A stretch of 7,214 bases of DNA, taken from contig JAFNZQ010000035.1 in the NCBI GenBank assembly GCA_017382775.1, positions 1 to 7,214 of the forward strand. Reading direction: 5' to 3'. Under the pieces are notes generated by a model, which saw nothing but the letters and a program-made list of their open reading frames with translations, was not told the DNA's origin and did not search any database. This document shows, in pieces, positions 1-6,431 of the stretch. Position 1 is the first letter of the stretch, and every line of letters starts with the position of its first letter. A program made the position numbers and the translations under genes. The stretch is from Spirochaetaceae bacterium. Lineage in GTDB: Bacteria; Spirochaetota; Spirochaetia; Treponematales; Treponemataceae.

Positions 1-1
1 A

Positions 2-430
2 AAATACGGTGCGGTGTTCATCATCGGAATCGGCTATCCTTTGAAGAGCGGAGAAAGCCACGATATGCGCGCTCCCGACTATGACGACTGGATTACGGAA
101 ACACAAAACGGACACGGCCTTAACGGTGACCTTCTTGTGTGGAATCCGGTTTTGGAAAGTGCCTTGGAACTTTCATCCATGGGTATTCGCGTTTCGCCGA
201 AAACCCTTAACGACCAGCTGGAATTTGCAAAAAAAACGGAACGAAAGGAACTTTTGTACCACAGAATGCTTCTTTCCGGAGAACTTTTACAAACCATCGG
301 TGGCGGTATCGGTCAGTCACGCCTTTGTATGTACTTTTTGCGAAAGGCCCACATCGGCGAAACTCACGCCAGTGCCTGGCCGGATGAAATGCGTGAAGAA
401 TGCAAAAAAAACGGAATTTTCCTTTTCTAA
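2..430 (+). CDS. asnA: Aspartate-ammonia ligase (asparagine synthetase A), C-terminal part
   Basis: Makes asparagine from aspartate, ammonia and ATP (AMP-forming) in the cytoplasm. The reading frame is open from base 2 to the TAA at 428-430 and gives 142 residues; the rest of the gene lies left of the window (E. coli AsnA is about 330 residues, so a little under half is present). Seen in the fragment: the RAPDYDDW segment at fragment residues 23-30, the NGDLLVWNP segment at 41-49, ELSSMGIRV at 56-64, and GGGIGQSR at 100-107, the motif-3-like arginine loop of the class II aminoacyl-tRNA-synthetase fold used for ATP binding. All match my memory of E. coli AsnA nearly position for position. The ammonia-dependent AsnA type is distinct from glutamine-dependent AsnB, which has a different fold. 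The GTG at 14 is an internal valine codon, not a start. The next gene begins 6 bases downstream on the same strand, so the two are probably co-transcribed. The promoter is outside the window. Confidence 0.96.
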   Translation, partial: KYGAVFIIGIGYPLKSGESHDMRAPDYDDWITETQNGHGLNGDLLVWNPVLESALELSSMGIRVSPKTLNDQLEFAKKTERKELLYHRMLLSGELLQTIGGGIGQSRLCMYFLRKAHIGETHASAWPDEMREECKKNGIFLF

Positions 431-436
431 TCGAGT

Positions 437-1246
437 ATGGATAGGTTAAAATCTGTTTTTTCGGATATAACAAATCTCATTTCCACTGAAAACCTGTGGC
501 ATTTTCTGACCGGTCTTTGCGTTGTGGTGATTATCAGAATCGCCTTGAAAGTTTTGCGTCACGCCATTATTATTTACCAAAAGAACAAGTCCTCCACATT
601 GATTGACGTGGGCATTATCGGGAAAGTCTTCGGTTATATCAACAAGGGCGTTTTCCTGTTTTTCATACTGTGGCTTTTCGGAATCGATTTGAAAACCATT
701 TTCGGTGCAGCCGGTATTTTCGGTATCGCCGTTACTTTGGCGGCTCAAACCTCATTTTCCAACATAATTAGCGGAATATTCGTGGTTGCGGACCGTTCTT
801 TTTCCACCGGCGATTGGATAACCGTGGATGAAATTACAGGCTGCGTCCAGGAAGTTACCTTTATGTCCACAAAGGTTCTTACCGGCGACAACCAGTTGGT
901 TCGAATACCCAACGAAACCATTTTTAACACCAAGGTAATTAACATAACCTGTGTTGACAAAAGACGTTTCAAATTCGAGTTGGCCGTTTCACCGGGTCGG
1001 GATTTGGATGAGGTGCGAAAAAAACTTTTGGCCATTGCGGGGGATTGTCCCTCGGTTCTAAAAGATCCGGAACCCGGCGTTTTCATAGACAATTACATCA
1101 ACGGTGTTTTCAACGTAGTTCTGACCGCGTGGTCTAAAACAGATGACTTTTTTGCCATGAGGACGGAAGTTTTCATAAAACTTTCCGCAGCCGCCGATGA
1201 AATGGGACTTTCCTTTCCCCACAACGGAATCAAGGTTGATAGGTAG
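437..1246 (+). CDS. Small MscS-family mechanosensitive ion channel
   Basis: Predicted inner-membrane channel that opens under membrane tension and releases solutes during hypo-osmotic shock. The 269-residue protein has the minimal MscS layout: hydrophobic helices at about 22-40 and 68-82, then a glycine/alanine-rich pore helix at about 88-118 (GAAGIFGIAVTLAAQ, 90-104, corresponding to the TM3 region of E. coli MscS), a beta domain at about 119-175 with the family signature VRIPNETIFNTKVIN at 155-169, and an alpha/beta C-terminal domain ending in FPHNGIKVD at 260-268. Length is close to E. coli MscS (286 residues). The ATG at 437 follows the asnA stop by 6 bases and has no clear Shine-Dalgarno sequence, so translation is probably coupled to asnA. 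The stop at 1244-1246 directly touches the stop of the converging ybeY. The family assignment is firm; whether it is the main MscS or a regulated MscS-like paralogue, and its ion preference, cannot be read from sequence. Confidence 0.92.
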   Translation: MDRLKSVFSDITNLISTENLWHFLTGLCVVVIIRIALKVLRHAIIIYQKNKSSTLIDVGIIGKVFGYINKGVFLFFILWLFGIDLKTIFGAAGIFGIAVTLAAQTSFSNIISGIFVVADRSFSTGDWITVDEITGCVQEVTFMSTKVLTGDNQLVRIPNETIFNTKVINITCVDKRRFKFELAVSPGRDLDEVRKKLLAIAGDCPSVLKDPEPGVFIDNYINGVFNVVLTAWSKTDDFFAMRTEVFIKLSAAADEMGLSFPHNGIKVDR

Positions 1247-1708
1247 TTATTTCCAAATAATGACTTCTTCAAACTCCGCCAATAGCCTCTCTTGGCGGAT
1301 AAGCATCTCTTCATCTTCACCATTTGTGGCGTGATCCATCCCCGAAAGATGCAAAATCCCATGAATTAAAAGGCGTTTTAATTCCTCGTTGATTCCAACC
1401 TTAAATTCCTCGGCATTTTTTTGTAAAAACTCCAAACTGATGACAATGTCGCCGGCCAAAAATCGTTCTTCGCCGTCGTCGTCAAAGGTTTCGCCGTTTT
1501 CAAAGGACAAAACGTCGGTGGCCTCGTCCTTGTTGCGGAATTTATGGTTCAAATCTCGAATAAATTCGTTATTGCAAAACATAACGGAAAGTTGCCAGTT
1601 GTTGAAATCCAGCCGAATAAGGGCCTTGTTCAAAAAATTCAAGCAATCTTCTTCGGAAAAGGGCAGGGAAACATCCTCGGAAGTACAAATTTCAACTTTC
1701 GGAAGCAT
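1247..1708 (-). CDS. ybeY: Endoribonuclease YbeY (16S rRNA maturation)
   Basis: Single-strand-specific metal-dependent endoribonuclease acting in 16S rRNA 3'-end maturation and ribosome quality control in the cytoplasm. The 153-residue product has the usual family length and the defining zinc motif HGILHLSGMDH at 116-126, whose three histidines (116, 120, 126) bind the metal. Upstream conserved parts are also present: DEATDVLSF at 61-69 and the GDIVIS strand at 86-91. The ATG at 1706-1708 is supported by a strong AGGAGG ribosome binding site 6 bases upstream (1715-1720). Its first 17 bases overlap the 3' end of pgpH in another frame, so the two form an operon read from the pgpH promoter. No gene follows on this strand: its TAA directly abuts the stop of the mscS-like gene, and the dgkA, cdd or era genes often found after ybeY in Firmicutes are absent. 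Confidence 0.97.
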   Translation of the reverse strand: MLPKVEICTSEDVSLPFSEEDCLNFLNKALIRLDFNNWQLSVMFCNNEFIRDLNHKFRNKDEATDVLSFENGETFDDDGEERFLAGDIVISLEFLQKNAEEFKVGINEELKRLLIHGILHLSGMDHATNGEDEEMLIRQERLLAEFEEVIIWK

Positions 1709-3389
1709 CTTTTTCCTCCTTTCCCTCTTCCGTGGGATCCTTTTGGTTGGGATATTTTATACGGGAATGGTAGTGTCCCGCTAAAATTACGGCAAATGAT
1801 TTTTCAATGGTTGTAAGGTCGTTAAAGGTCAGGGATGAATTTTCCAACTGACCGTCTTGCAATTTTGCCAAAATTAACTGGTGAATAAAGGCCTCAATGC
1901 GAGTGGGCGTGGGATTGTCCAAGGTTCGACAGGCTGCTTCCACCGTGTCTGCCAACATAACTGTGGCCGATTCCTTGGAGCGTGGCGGAGTTCCGATGTA
2001 GGAATAATCCTCTTTTTGAACATTGGGATCCAGCTTTTTCGCTTCATTGTAGAAAAAGGCGATTAGGCTGTCACCGTGATGTTCATTTATTATGGAAATA
2101 ACTTCCTCCGGCAAATGCAGGGCTCGGGCCTTTTCCACACCCTTTTTCACATGGCTGCGAATTATGGAAATGGAAAGACTGGGATTTAACTTATTGTGTT
2201 TGTTCTCTCCGCTTTGATTTTCTACAAAGTATTCCGGATGTTCCAATTTGCCCAAATCGTGATAATAGGCACCCACGCGAGCCACCAAGGCGCGTGCTCC
2301 CATGGCATCGCAGGCCGCTTCCGCCAAGGCCGCAACCATTGTGGTGTGATTGTACGTTCCCGGTGCCGTTAAAAGCATTTTCTTCATTGTGGGATTGTTC
2401 ACATCGGAAAGTTCCCGCAATCGGAATGTGGAAGCCGTGTTGAGAACATATTCCAAGGCCGGCAAAAGTCCCAAAATTAACGAACCGTTGAGAAAACCGC
2501 TTAAAAAGGCAAGGGAAACGGATGCAGCCGTGGACGTAAGGGCTTGGGGAAAACAAACCATTAAAAAAACCGTCATCAGGGCGTTAATAATTGCCAACAT
2601 AATGGAAGTTAAAAACAAATCCGTTCGCCGTTGTACATTTTTCACAAGGCGAATTGCGAAAATACAGGGGAAAATGGCGTACAAAAGGGAAATAATGGAA
2701 AATTCCGACGCCGAAAAAATTCCCAAAGCCAGTATGACTGAAAAAAATGTGGCGACTTTCGGTGTAATCAAAAGGGTCACCAAGGATACTGACATGGTGG
2801 CAATACTCAAAAGTCCGGTGGTGTAGGGCAATGAAAAAAAGGCCACTTTCGACACAAAGGTGGAAATGGCGTAATTGACGCAAAACACCGCTGTTAAAAA
2901 AATTATTTGCCCCGGTGAAAGCTTGGTTGTTGTAACCGGTGGCGTGAAAAGGAATATGGCCACGAATGAAAGTAAAAGAAGGTAGATAAGGTTGCTGATG
3001 AAACTGATTTCATCAAATCGGTCTCCGTGCATTGCCAAATATTCGTATTTTCGCAGAGCATCTGCCGTAATCGGAAAATTTTTGCGAAAAATTTTTTCAC
3101 CTTGGGTAATTTGCAATTCCGGTAAATCACCCTTGGCGGGAATTGTTTCGGTAATGGATGACACAATGTCCCGTTCGGAAATTTGCCCAGCCTCATAGGA
3201 GTGTTCCGCCAAAATAAGCTGTCCGTCGCGGGCTGCGGCATTGAAAAGGGCACAAACGGCGGAAATTATATAAGCGGAAACAAGAATCAAAATTATCAAT
3301 TTGCGGCTTTTTATGTAGGCATCAACATTGGCACCCAGAGTTTTCAAAGAAAATTTTTCCGGCTGGGATGAATTGTTCTTGGTATTCAT
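1692..3389 (-). CDS. pgpH: Membrane HD-domain c-di-AMP phosphodiesterase, PgpH (7TMR-HD) family
   Basis: Predicted to hydrolyse the second messenger c-di-AMP at the inner face of the membrane. From the ATG at 3387-3389 the protein has 565 residues: a first membrane helix at about 30-50, a short extracytoplasmic part at about 51-130, a membrane block at about 131-315 (several helices), and a cytoplasmic HD domain at about 335-545. Metal-site residues of the family are visible: H348 in APGTYNH, H377-D378 in GAYYHDLGK, H413 in RSHVKKG, H437-H438 in NEHHGD and D481 in MLADTVEAA; PEYFVENQ (385-392) and KLQDGQL (509-515) are further family signatures. The tail is charged (lysine/glutamate). The extracytoplasmic part is about 80 residues against well over 200 in Firmicute PgpH. 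An upstream in-frame extension to 3491 is rejected because it starts before the promoter and looks non-coding. The gene overlaps ybeY by 17 bases, a well-known pairing. No phoH lies upstream. The HD activity is inferred from family; c-di-AMP as substrate is likely but not proven here. Confidence 0.94.
   Translation of the reverse strand: MNTKNNSSQPEKFSLKTLGANVDAYIKSRKLIILILVSAYIISAVCALFNAAARDGQLILAEHSYEAGQISERDIVSSITETIPAKGDLPELQITQGEKIFRKNFPITADALRKYEYLAMHGDRFDEISFISNLIYLLLLSFVAIFLFTPPVTTTKLSPGQIIFLTAVFCVNYAISTFVSKVAFFSLPYTTGLLSIATMSVSLVTLLITPKVATFFSVILALGIFSASEFSIISLLYAIFPCIFAIRLVKNVQRRTDLFLTSIMLAIINALMTVFLMVCFPQALTSTAASVSLAFLSGFLNGSLILGLLPALEYVLNTASTFRLRELSDVNNPTMKKMLLTAPGTYNHTTMVAALAEAACDAMGARALVARVGAYYHDLGKLEHPEYFVENQSGENKHNKLNPSLSISIIRSHVKKGVEKARALHLPEEVISIINEHHGDSLIAFFYNEAKKLDPNVQKEDYSYIGTPPRSKESATVMLADTVEAACRTLDNPTPTRIEAFIHQLILAKLQDGQLENSSLTFNDLTTIEKSFAVILAGHYHSRIKYPNQKDPTEEGKEEKDASES
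1715..1720 (-). promoter_or_regulatory. Ribosome binding site of ybeY inside the end of pgpH
   Basis: The minus strand reads AGGAGG followed by six bases and the ybeY ATG, an optimal Shine-Dalgarno arrangement. It lies within the last codons of pgpH, which encode the lysine/glutamate-rich tail, so the same bases serve as coding sequence and initiation site. This fixes the ybeY start. Confidence 0.9.
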
Positions 3390-3399
3390 GGTAATCCAT

Positions 3400-3428
3400 A
3401 TTGTATCACAGAAATTTGTATTTGTCAA
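3400..3428 (-). promoter_or_regulatory. Sigma70-type promoter of pgpH-ybeY
   Basis: On the minus strand a perfect TTGACA (3423-3428) is followed after exactly 17 bases by TACAAT (3400-3405). Transcription would start around 3392-3395, only about 3-6 bases before the pgpH ATG at 3389, so the mRNA would be essentially leaderless. No Shine-Dalgarno sequence is present upstream of that ATG, which fits. Confidence 0.75.
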
Positions 3429-3525
3429 TAAGATGGTGTAAAAATGTGAATATTTTGTAATAATTGACGAAAATTGGGGCTTTCCGTCCAAATACTTGTT
3501 TTTTTGAAAAAAAATAAATTTTTTA

Positions 3526-3554
3526 TTGACTTTTTTTTTGTTTTACTGTAAAAT
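3526..3554 (+). promoter_or_regulatory. Sigma70-type promoter of the amino-acid symporter
   Basis: TTGACT (3526-3531) and TAAAAT (3549-3554) are separated by 17 bases. The spacer begins within a run of nine T (3531-3539). Upstream, 3498-3525 consists of T and A tracts that could act as an UP element or bend the DNA. Transcription would start near 3561, giving a leader of about 19 bases. It is divergent from the pgpH promoter, with about 97 bases between the two -35 boxes. Confidence 0.7.
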
Positions 3555-3567
3555 CTTTCAAATTTAT

Positions 3568-3573
3568 AAGGAG
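3568..3573 (+). promoter_or_regulatory. Ribosome binding site of the symporter
   Basis: AAGGAG followed by six bases and the ATG at 3580. It selects this start over the in-frame TTG at 3526, which lies in the -35 box of the promoter and therefore cannot be in the transcript. Confidence 0.88.
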
Positions 3574-3579
3574 AAAAAT

Positions 3580-4962
3580 ATGTCTGAGAAGAGAGAAACT
3601 CTTGGTAGCCGACTTGGTTTTATTTTTTTGTCGGCCGGATGTGCAATCGGTTTGGGAAATGTATGGCGTTTTCCCTATATTACGGGAAGATACGGTGGCG
3701 CAGCTTTTATCATTCTCTATTTGTTGTTTTTACTTATTTTCGGATTGCCCGTTATGGTTATGGAATTTTCCGTGGGGCGAGCCTCAAAAAAGAGTGTTAT
3801 TCAAGCCTTTAATGAATTGGAACCAAAGGGCTCCAAATGGCATATATACGGTGCTGTTGCCACTTTGGGTAACTACATTTTGATGATTTACTACACGGTT
3901 TTGGCCGGTTGGATGTTAAATTACTTTGTCGCAAGCCTCCGGGGTGCCTTAAACGGTCTTAACCAAGAACAAATCGGGGGTTTTTTCAATAATATGCTGG
4001 CTTCTCCCGCCACTTTGCTCACATGGATGTTTGTGGTTATCGTTGTGGGATTTTTCATTTGCGCCATGGGATTGCAAGGTGGAGTGGAAAAAGTTGCAAA
4101 ATTCATGATGTCCGGATTATTGTTCATTGTAATTGTCTTGGCTGTGCGTGTGGCATTTTTGCCCAATGTCGGTCCCGGATACGAATTTTATTTAAAGCCG
4201 GATTTCGGCAAAATGGTGGAGCACGGATTGGGTGAAGCAGTTTATGCCGCATTGGGACAGGCCTTTTTCACCTTGTCCATAGGTATGGGAAGTCTCACAA
4301 TTTTCGGAAGTTACATTGACAAGTCCCGAAGTTTGCAGGGCGAGGCTATTAGTGTAATTGCCTTGGACACTTTCGTCGCAATTTTGGCCGGATTGATTAT
4401 TTTCCCCGCTGCATTCAGTTTCGGAATAGATGCAAATTCCGGTCCCGGACTTATTTTCGTAACATTGCCCAATATCTTCACCTCAATGACCGGCGGACAG
4501 TTGTGGCAAACACTTTTCTTCCTTTTTATGTGTTTCGCGGCCATGACCACGGTTATTGCTGTTTTTGAAAACCTTGTCGCTTGCCTTTGCGATAAATTTA
4601 AAATTTCCAGAATTAAATCGGTGATTATAAATTTTGTGGTGGTTTCCATTTTGTCCGTTCCTTGTGCATTGGGCTTCAATGTGTGGTCCGACTTTCAACC
4701 CTTGGGTCCCGGAACCGGCGTTTTGGACTTGGAAGATTTCATTGTCAGCAACAACATTTTGCCCTTGGGTTCCATGGTATTCCTGTTTTTCTGTACCACT
4801 CGTTGGGGCTGGGGTTGGGAAAAATTCATCGAAGAGGCCAACACCGGAAAGGGGCGTAAATTTCCCTCCGGAAAGGGATTTAAATTTTATCTTAACGTAA
4901 TTTTACCCATAATTATGTTGGTGGTGTTTGTGATGGGTTACGTTCAAATGTTTGGAAAATAA
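3580..4962 (+). CDS. Sodium-dependent amino-acid transporter, NSS family (LeuT/MhsT-like)
   Basis: Inner-membrane symporter predicted to import an amino acid with Na+. The 460-residue protein has about 11 hydrophobic segments (roughly 11-33, 40-63, 90-118, 147-163, 172-192, 218-246, 253-283, 306-336, 346-362, 386-405, 436-456), as in MhsT-type bacterial members. TM1 carries the family signature AIGLGNVWRFPY (22-33); A22 and N27 sit where LeuT has Na1-site residues of the same numbers. TM6 has the unwound FFTLSIGMG (229-237), with T231 at the LeuT T254 position. TM7 has D263 where I align LeuT N286, and A267 where LeuT has E290; an acidic residue here is expected to make transport independent of chloride. 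The substrate cannot be read reliably; hydrophobic or aromatic amino acids are typical for this group. The gene is transcribed alone from its own promoter. No good terminator follows on the plus strand: the hairpin downstream has its T tract on the other strand. Confidence 0.95.
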   Translation: MSEKRETLGSRLGFIFLSAGCAIGLGNVWRFPYITGRYGGAAFIILYLLFLLIFGLPVMVMEFSVGRASKKSVIQAFNELEPKGSKWHIYGAVATLGNYILMIYYTVLAGWMLNYFVASLRGALNGLNQEQIGGFFNNMLASPATLLTWMFVVIVVGFFICAMGLQGGVEKVAKFMMSGLLFIVIVLAVRVAFLPNVGPGYEFYLKPDFGKMVEHGLGEAVYAALGQAFFTLSIGMGSLTIFGSYIDKSRSLQGEAISVIALDTFVAILAGLIIFPAAFSFGIDANSGPGLIFVTLPNIFTSMTGGQLWQTLFFLFMCFAAMTTVIAVFENLVACLCDKFKISRIKSVIINFVVVSILSVPCALGFNVWSDFQPLGPGTGVLDLEDFIVSNNILPLGSMVFLFFCTTRWGWGWEKFIEEANTGKGRKFPSGKGFKFYLNVILPIIMLVVFVMGYVQMFGK

Positions 4963-4997
4963 AACAAAAAACCTCCTCACCCAATGGGGAGGAGGTT
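4961..4997 (-). terminator. Intrinsic terminator of the tRNA-Thr transcript
   Basis: Inverted repeat 4970-4997: a nine-pair arm (AACCTCCTC with GAGGAGGTT), then a bulged base and three C-G pairs around a three-base loop. On the minus strand it is followed by TTTTGTTTT (4969-4961), a typical U tract, and it begins about 11 bases after the tRNA 3' end. On the plus strand the hairpin is followed by ACGTTCAC with no T run, so it is a poor terminator for the symporter, although it may still protect that mRNA's 3' end. Confidence 0.88.
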
Positions 4998-5008
4998 ACG
5001 TTCACAAC

Positions 5009-5081
5009 AGCCAACTTAGGGACTCGAACCCTAGACCTGCGCATTACGAATGCGCTGCTCTACCAACTGAGCCAAGTTGGC
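5009..5081 (-). tRNA. tRNA-Thr (anticodon CGU, reads ACG)
   Basis: The minus strand folds into a complete 73-base cloverleaf: acceptor stem GCCAACT/AGTTGGC, D arm GCTC-AGTTGGTA-GAGC, anticodon stem GCGCA/TGCGC with loop TTCGTAA (anticodon CGT), five-base variable loop AGGTC, and T arm TAGGG-TTCGAGT-CCCTA. The discriminator base is T and the following bases are GTT, so CCA is not encoded and must be added by the nucleotidyltransferase. It is a single gene with its own promoter and terminator, between two plus-strand genes. The CGU isoacceptor reads only ACG, so another tRNA-Thr must exist elsewhere. Confidence 0.97.
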
Positions 5082-5102
5082 AAATCACAATTGATTCACC
5101 GT

Positions 5103-5131
5103 AGTTTATCACAAATTTTTTTCTTTGTCAA
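5103..5131 (-). promoter_or_regulatory. Sigma70-type promoter of tRNA-Thr
   Basis: On the minus strand TTGACA (5126-5131) and TAAACT (5103-5108) lie 17 bases apart. Transcription would begin near 5096, about 15 bases before the mature tRNA 5' end, leaving a short leader for RNase P. The spacer contains a run of seven A (minus-strand sense). No GC-rich discriminator of the stringent-control type is obvious. Confidence 0.7.
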
Positions 5132-5206
5132 GGAATTTTTGAAAAAAACGGTAAATTTTTCCCCGTTATCGGAGATTTGCCACTAAAAGAATTTCACCCT
5201 TTCCCC

Positions 5207-5235
5207 TTGACGAATACAACTTTTTTTGTTATAAT
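5207..5235 (+). promoter_or_regulatory. Sigma70-type promoter of metK-nth
   Basis: TTGACG (5207-5212) and a consensus TATAAT (5230-5235) with a 17-base spacer that contains a run of seven T. Transcription would start near 5242, giving a leader of only about 23 bases. That is too short for any known SAM riboswitch, so SAM-responsive control of metK through its leader is not supported here. The rest of the 5082-5264 gap holds the divergent tRNA promoter and AT-rich sequence with nothing else I recognise. Confidence 0.82.
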
Positions 5236-5249
5236 CAATATGATTTTTT

Positions 5250-5256
5250 AAGGGAG
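5250..5256 (+). promoter_or_regulatory. Ribosome binding site of metK
   Basis: AAGGGAG lies 8 bases before the ATG at 5265. It supports that start and not the in-frame GTG at 5256-5258, which overlaps the site itself. The resulting N-terminus [10 protein letters not shown] matches the usual MetK beginning. Confidence 0.82.
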
Positions 5257-5264
5257 TGTACAGG

Positions 5265-6431
5265 ATGGATAAATATTTATTCACATCGGAATCTGTTAGT
5301 GAAGGACATCCGGATAAGTTGTGTGATCAGATTTCGGATGCAGTTTTGGACGAATGTTTACGACAAGATTCCAATAGCCACGTGGCCTGCGAAACTTTTG
5401 CTTCCAACGCCTTGGTTTTGGTGGGAGGAGAAATCACCACGGAAGCCTATGTGGACGTGCAGAAATTGGTTCACGATATTTGCGAAAATGTGGGTTACAC
5501 CGATGCCGCCGCCGGTTTGGATTGTGATTCCATGGCCATCCTCAATATGATACATACTCAGTCTCCGGATATAAACCAAGGTGTTGTGGGAAATGGCCTC
5601 AGGGAATTTGAAGGTCTCCAAGGTGCCGGCGATCAAGGCCTTGTTTTTGGATTTGCCTGTTCTGAAACATCGGAATACATGCCCACGCCCATTTCTCTGG
5701 CTCATAAAATTCTGCAAAAAGCCTCGAAAATGCGAAAAAACGGGGAATTGCCTTATTTGCGGCCGGATTCCAAAAGTCAAGTTACCGTGGAATACGAAGG
5801 ACACAAACCTGTTCGAATTGACACAGTGGTTGTAAGTCATCAGCATTCCGAAGATGTGCAATACGAAGAGATAAAACACGATATTGTGGAAAAAATTGTT
5901 AAACCGGTTTTGGCAGATACAAATCTTTTGGATGAAAAAACCAAGTTCTACATAAACCCCACGGGACGTTTTGTAATCGGCGGACCTGCCGGCGACACCG
6001 GACTTACGGGGCGTAAAATTATTGCGGACACTTACGGCGGAATGGGACGCCACGGTGGCGGTGCTTTCAGCGGAAAGGATCCATCCAAGGTTGACCGTTC
6101 TGCGGCCTACATGGCACGGTATATTGCCAAAAACATTGTGGCGGCAGGCTTTGCGGAACGATGCGAAATCCAACTGTCCTACGCCATTGGAGTGCCTTAT
6201 CCCATTTCCGTTATGATTGATACCTTTGGCACCGGAGTTGTGGAAACAGCCCGATTGGAAAAGGCCGTAAAGGAAATTTTCGATTGTTCCCCCGGCGGAA
6301 TCATCAAAACCTTGGATTTGAAAAAACCGATTTACCGCAACACTTCTGTCTACGGTCATTTTGGAAAAGACGGTTTTCCATGGGAAAAAACCGATAAGGT
6401 TGATGCATTGAAATCCTTGGTAAAATCATGA
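5265..6431 (+). CDS. metK: S-adenosylmethionine synthetase (methionine adenosyltransferase)
   Basis: Forms S-adenosylmethionine from methionine and ATP, releasing phosphate and pyrophosphate; the main methyl donor supply of the cell, cytoplasmic. The 388-residue product has the standard length. Key motifs are intact: GHPDK at 14-18 (catalytic histidine 15), [11 protein letters not shown] at 54-64, GAGDQG at 120-125 (ATP/methionine site), [12 protein letters not shown] at 166-177, GDTGLTGRK at 243-251, and the glycine-rich [17 protein letters not shown] at 264-280 that binds the triphosphate. No key residue appears missing. The start was chosen from the ribosome binding site and the conserved N-terminus. 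The stop TGA overlaps the ATG of nth (ATGA), so nth is translated from the same message. A long open frame on the opposite strand of this gene (5358-6359) is a shadow of codon use. Confidence 0.98.
   Translation: MDKYLFTSESVSEGHPDKLCDQISDAVLDECLRQDSNSHVACETFASNALVLVGGEITTEAYVDVQKLVHDICENVGYTDAAAGLDCDSMAILNMIHTQSPDINQGVVGNGLREFEGLQGAGDQGLVFGFACSETSEYMPTPISLAHKILQKASKMRKNGELPYLRPDSKSQVTVEYEGHKPVRIDTVVVSHQHSEDVQYEEIKHDIVEKIVKPVLADTNLLDEKTKFYINPTGRFVIGGPAGDTGLTGRKIIADTYGGMGRHGGGAFSGKDPSKVDRSAAYMARYIAKNIVAAGFAERCEIQLSYAIGVPYPISVMIDTFGTGVVETARLEKAVKEIFDCSPGGIIKTLDLKKPIYRNTSVYGHFGKDGFPWEKTDKVDALKSLVKS

Noticed and set aside
3390..3491. N-terminal extension of PgpH by 34 residues
   Set aside because: The extended start lies upstream of the strong promoter, the added residues look like translated AT-rich spacer, and no ribosome binding site precedes it.
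3498..3540. T/A tract inverted repeat as a terminator
   Set aside because: The pairing is only between A and T runs with no GC stem; it is better read as AT-rich sequence upstream of and within the symporter promoter.
4970..4997. Hairpin as a terminator of the symporter gene on the plus strand
   Set aside because: No T run follows it on the plus strand, whereas a clear one follows on the minus strand just after tRNA-Thr, so it is assigned to the tRNA.
5009..5081. tRNA-Thr as an integration site for a mobile element
   Set aside because: There is no integrase gene, no repeated tRNA 3' segment and no foreign-looking DNA on either side; both neighbours are housekeeping genes.
5140..5180. Short inverted repeat AACGG...CCGTT upstream of metK
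   Set aside because: Five pairs around a roughly ten-base loop in AT-rich DNA is within chance, and no T tract or known site goes with it.
5082..5264. Possible SAM riboswitch before metK
   Set aside because: The consensus promoter leaves a leader of only about 23 bases, and no riboswitch-like helices or conserved core are visible.
5358..6359. A 333-codon open frame on the minus strand opposite metK
   Set aside because: It lies wholly inside metK, whose motifs are complete, has no ribosome binding site or family features that I can see, and its composition is what a reverse-complement shadow of AT-third-position coding gives.
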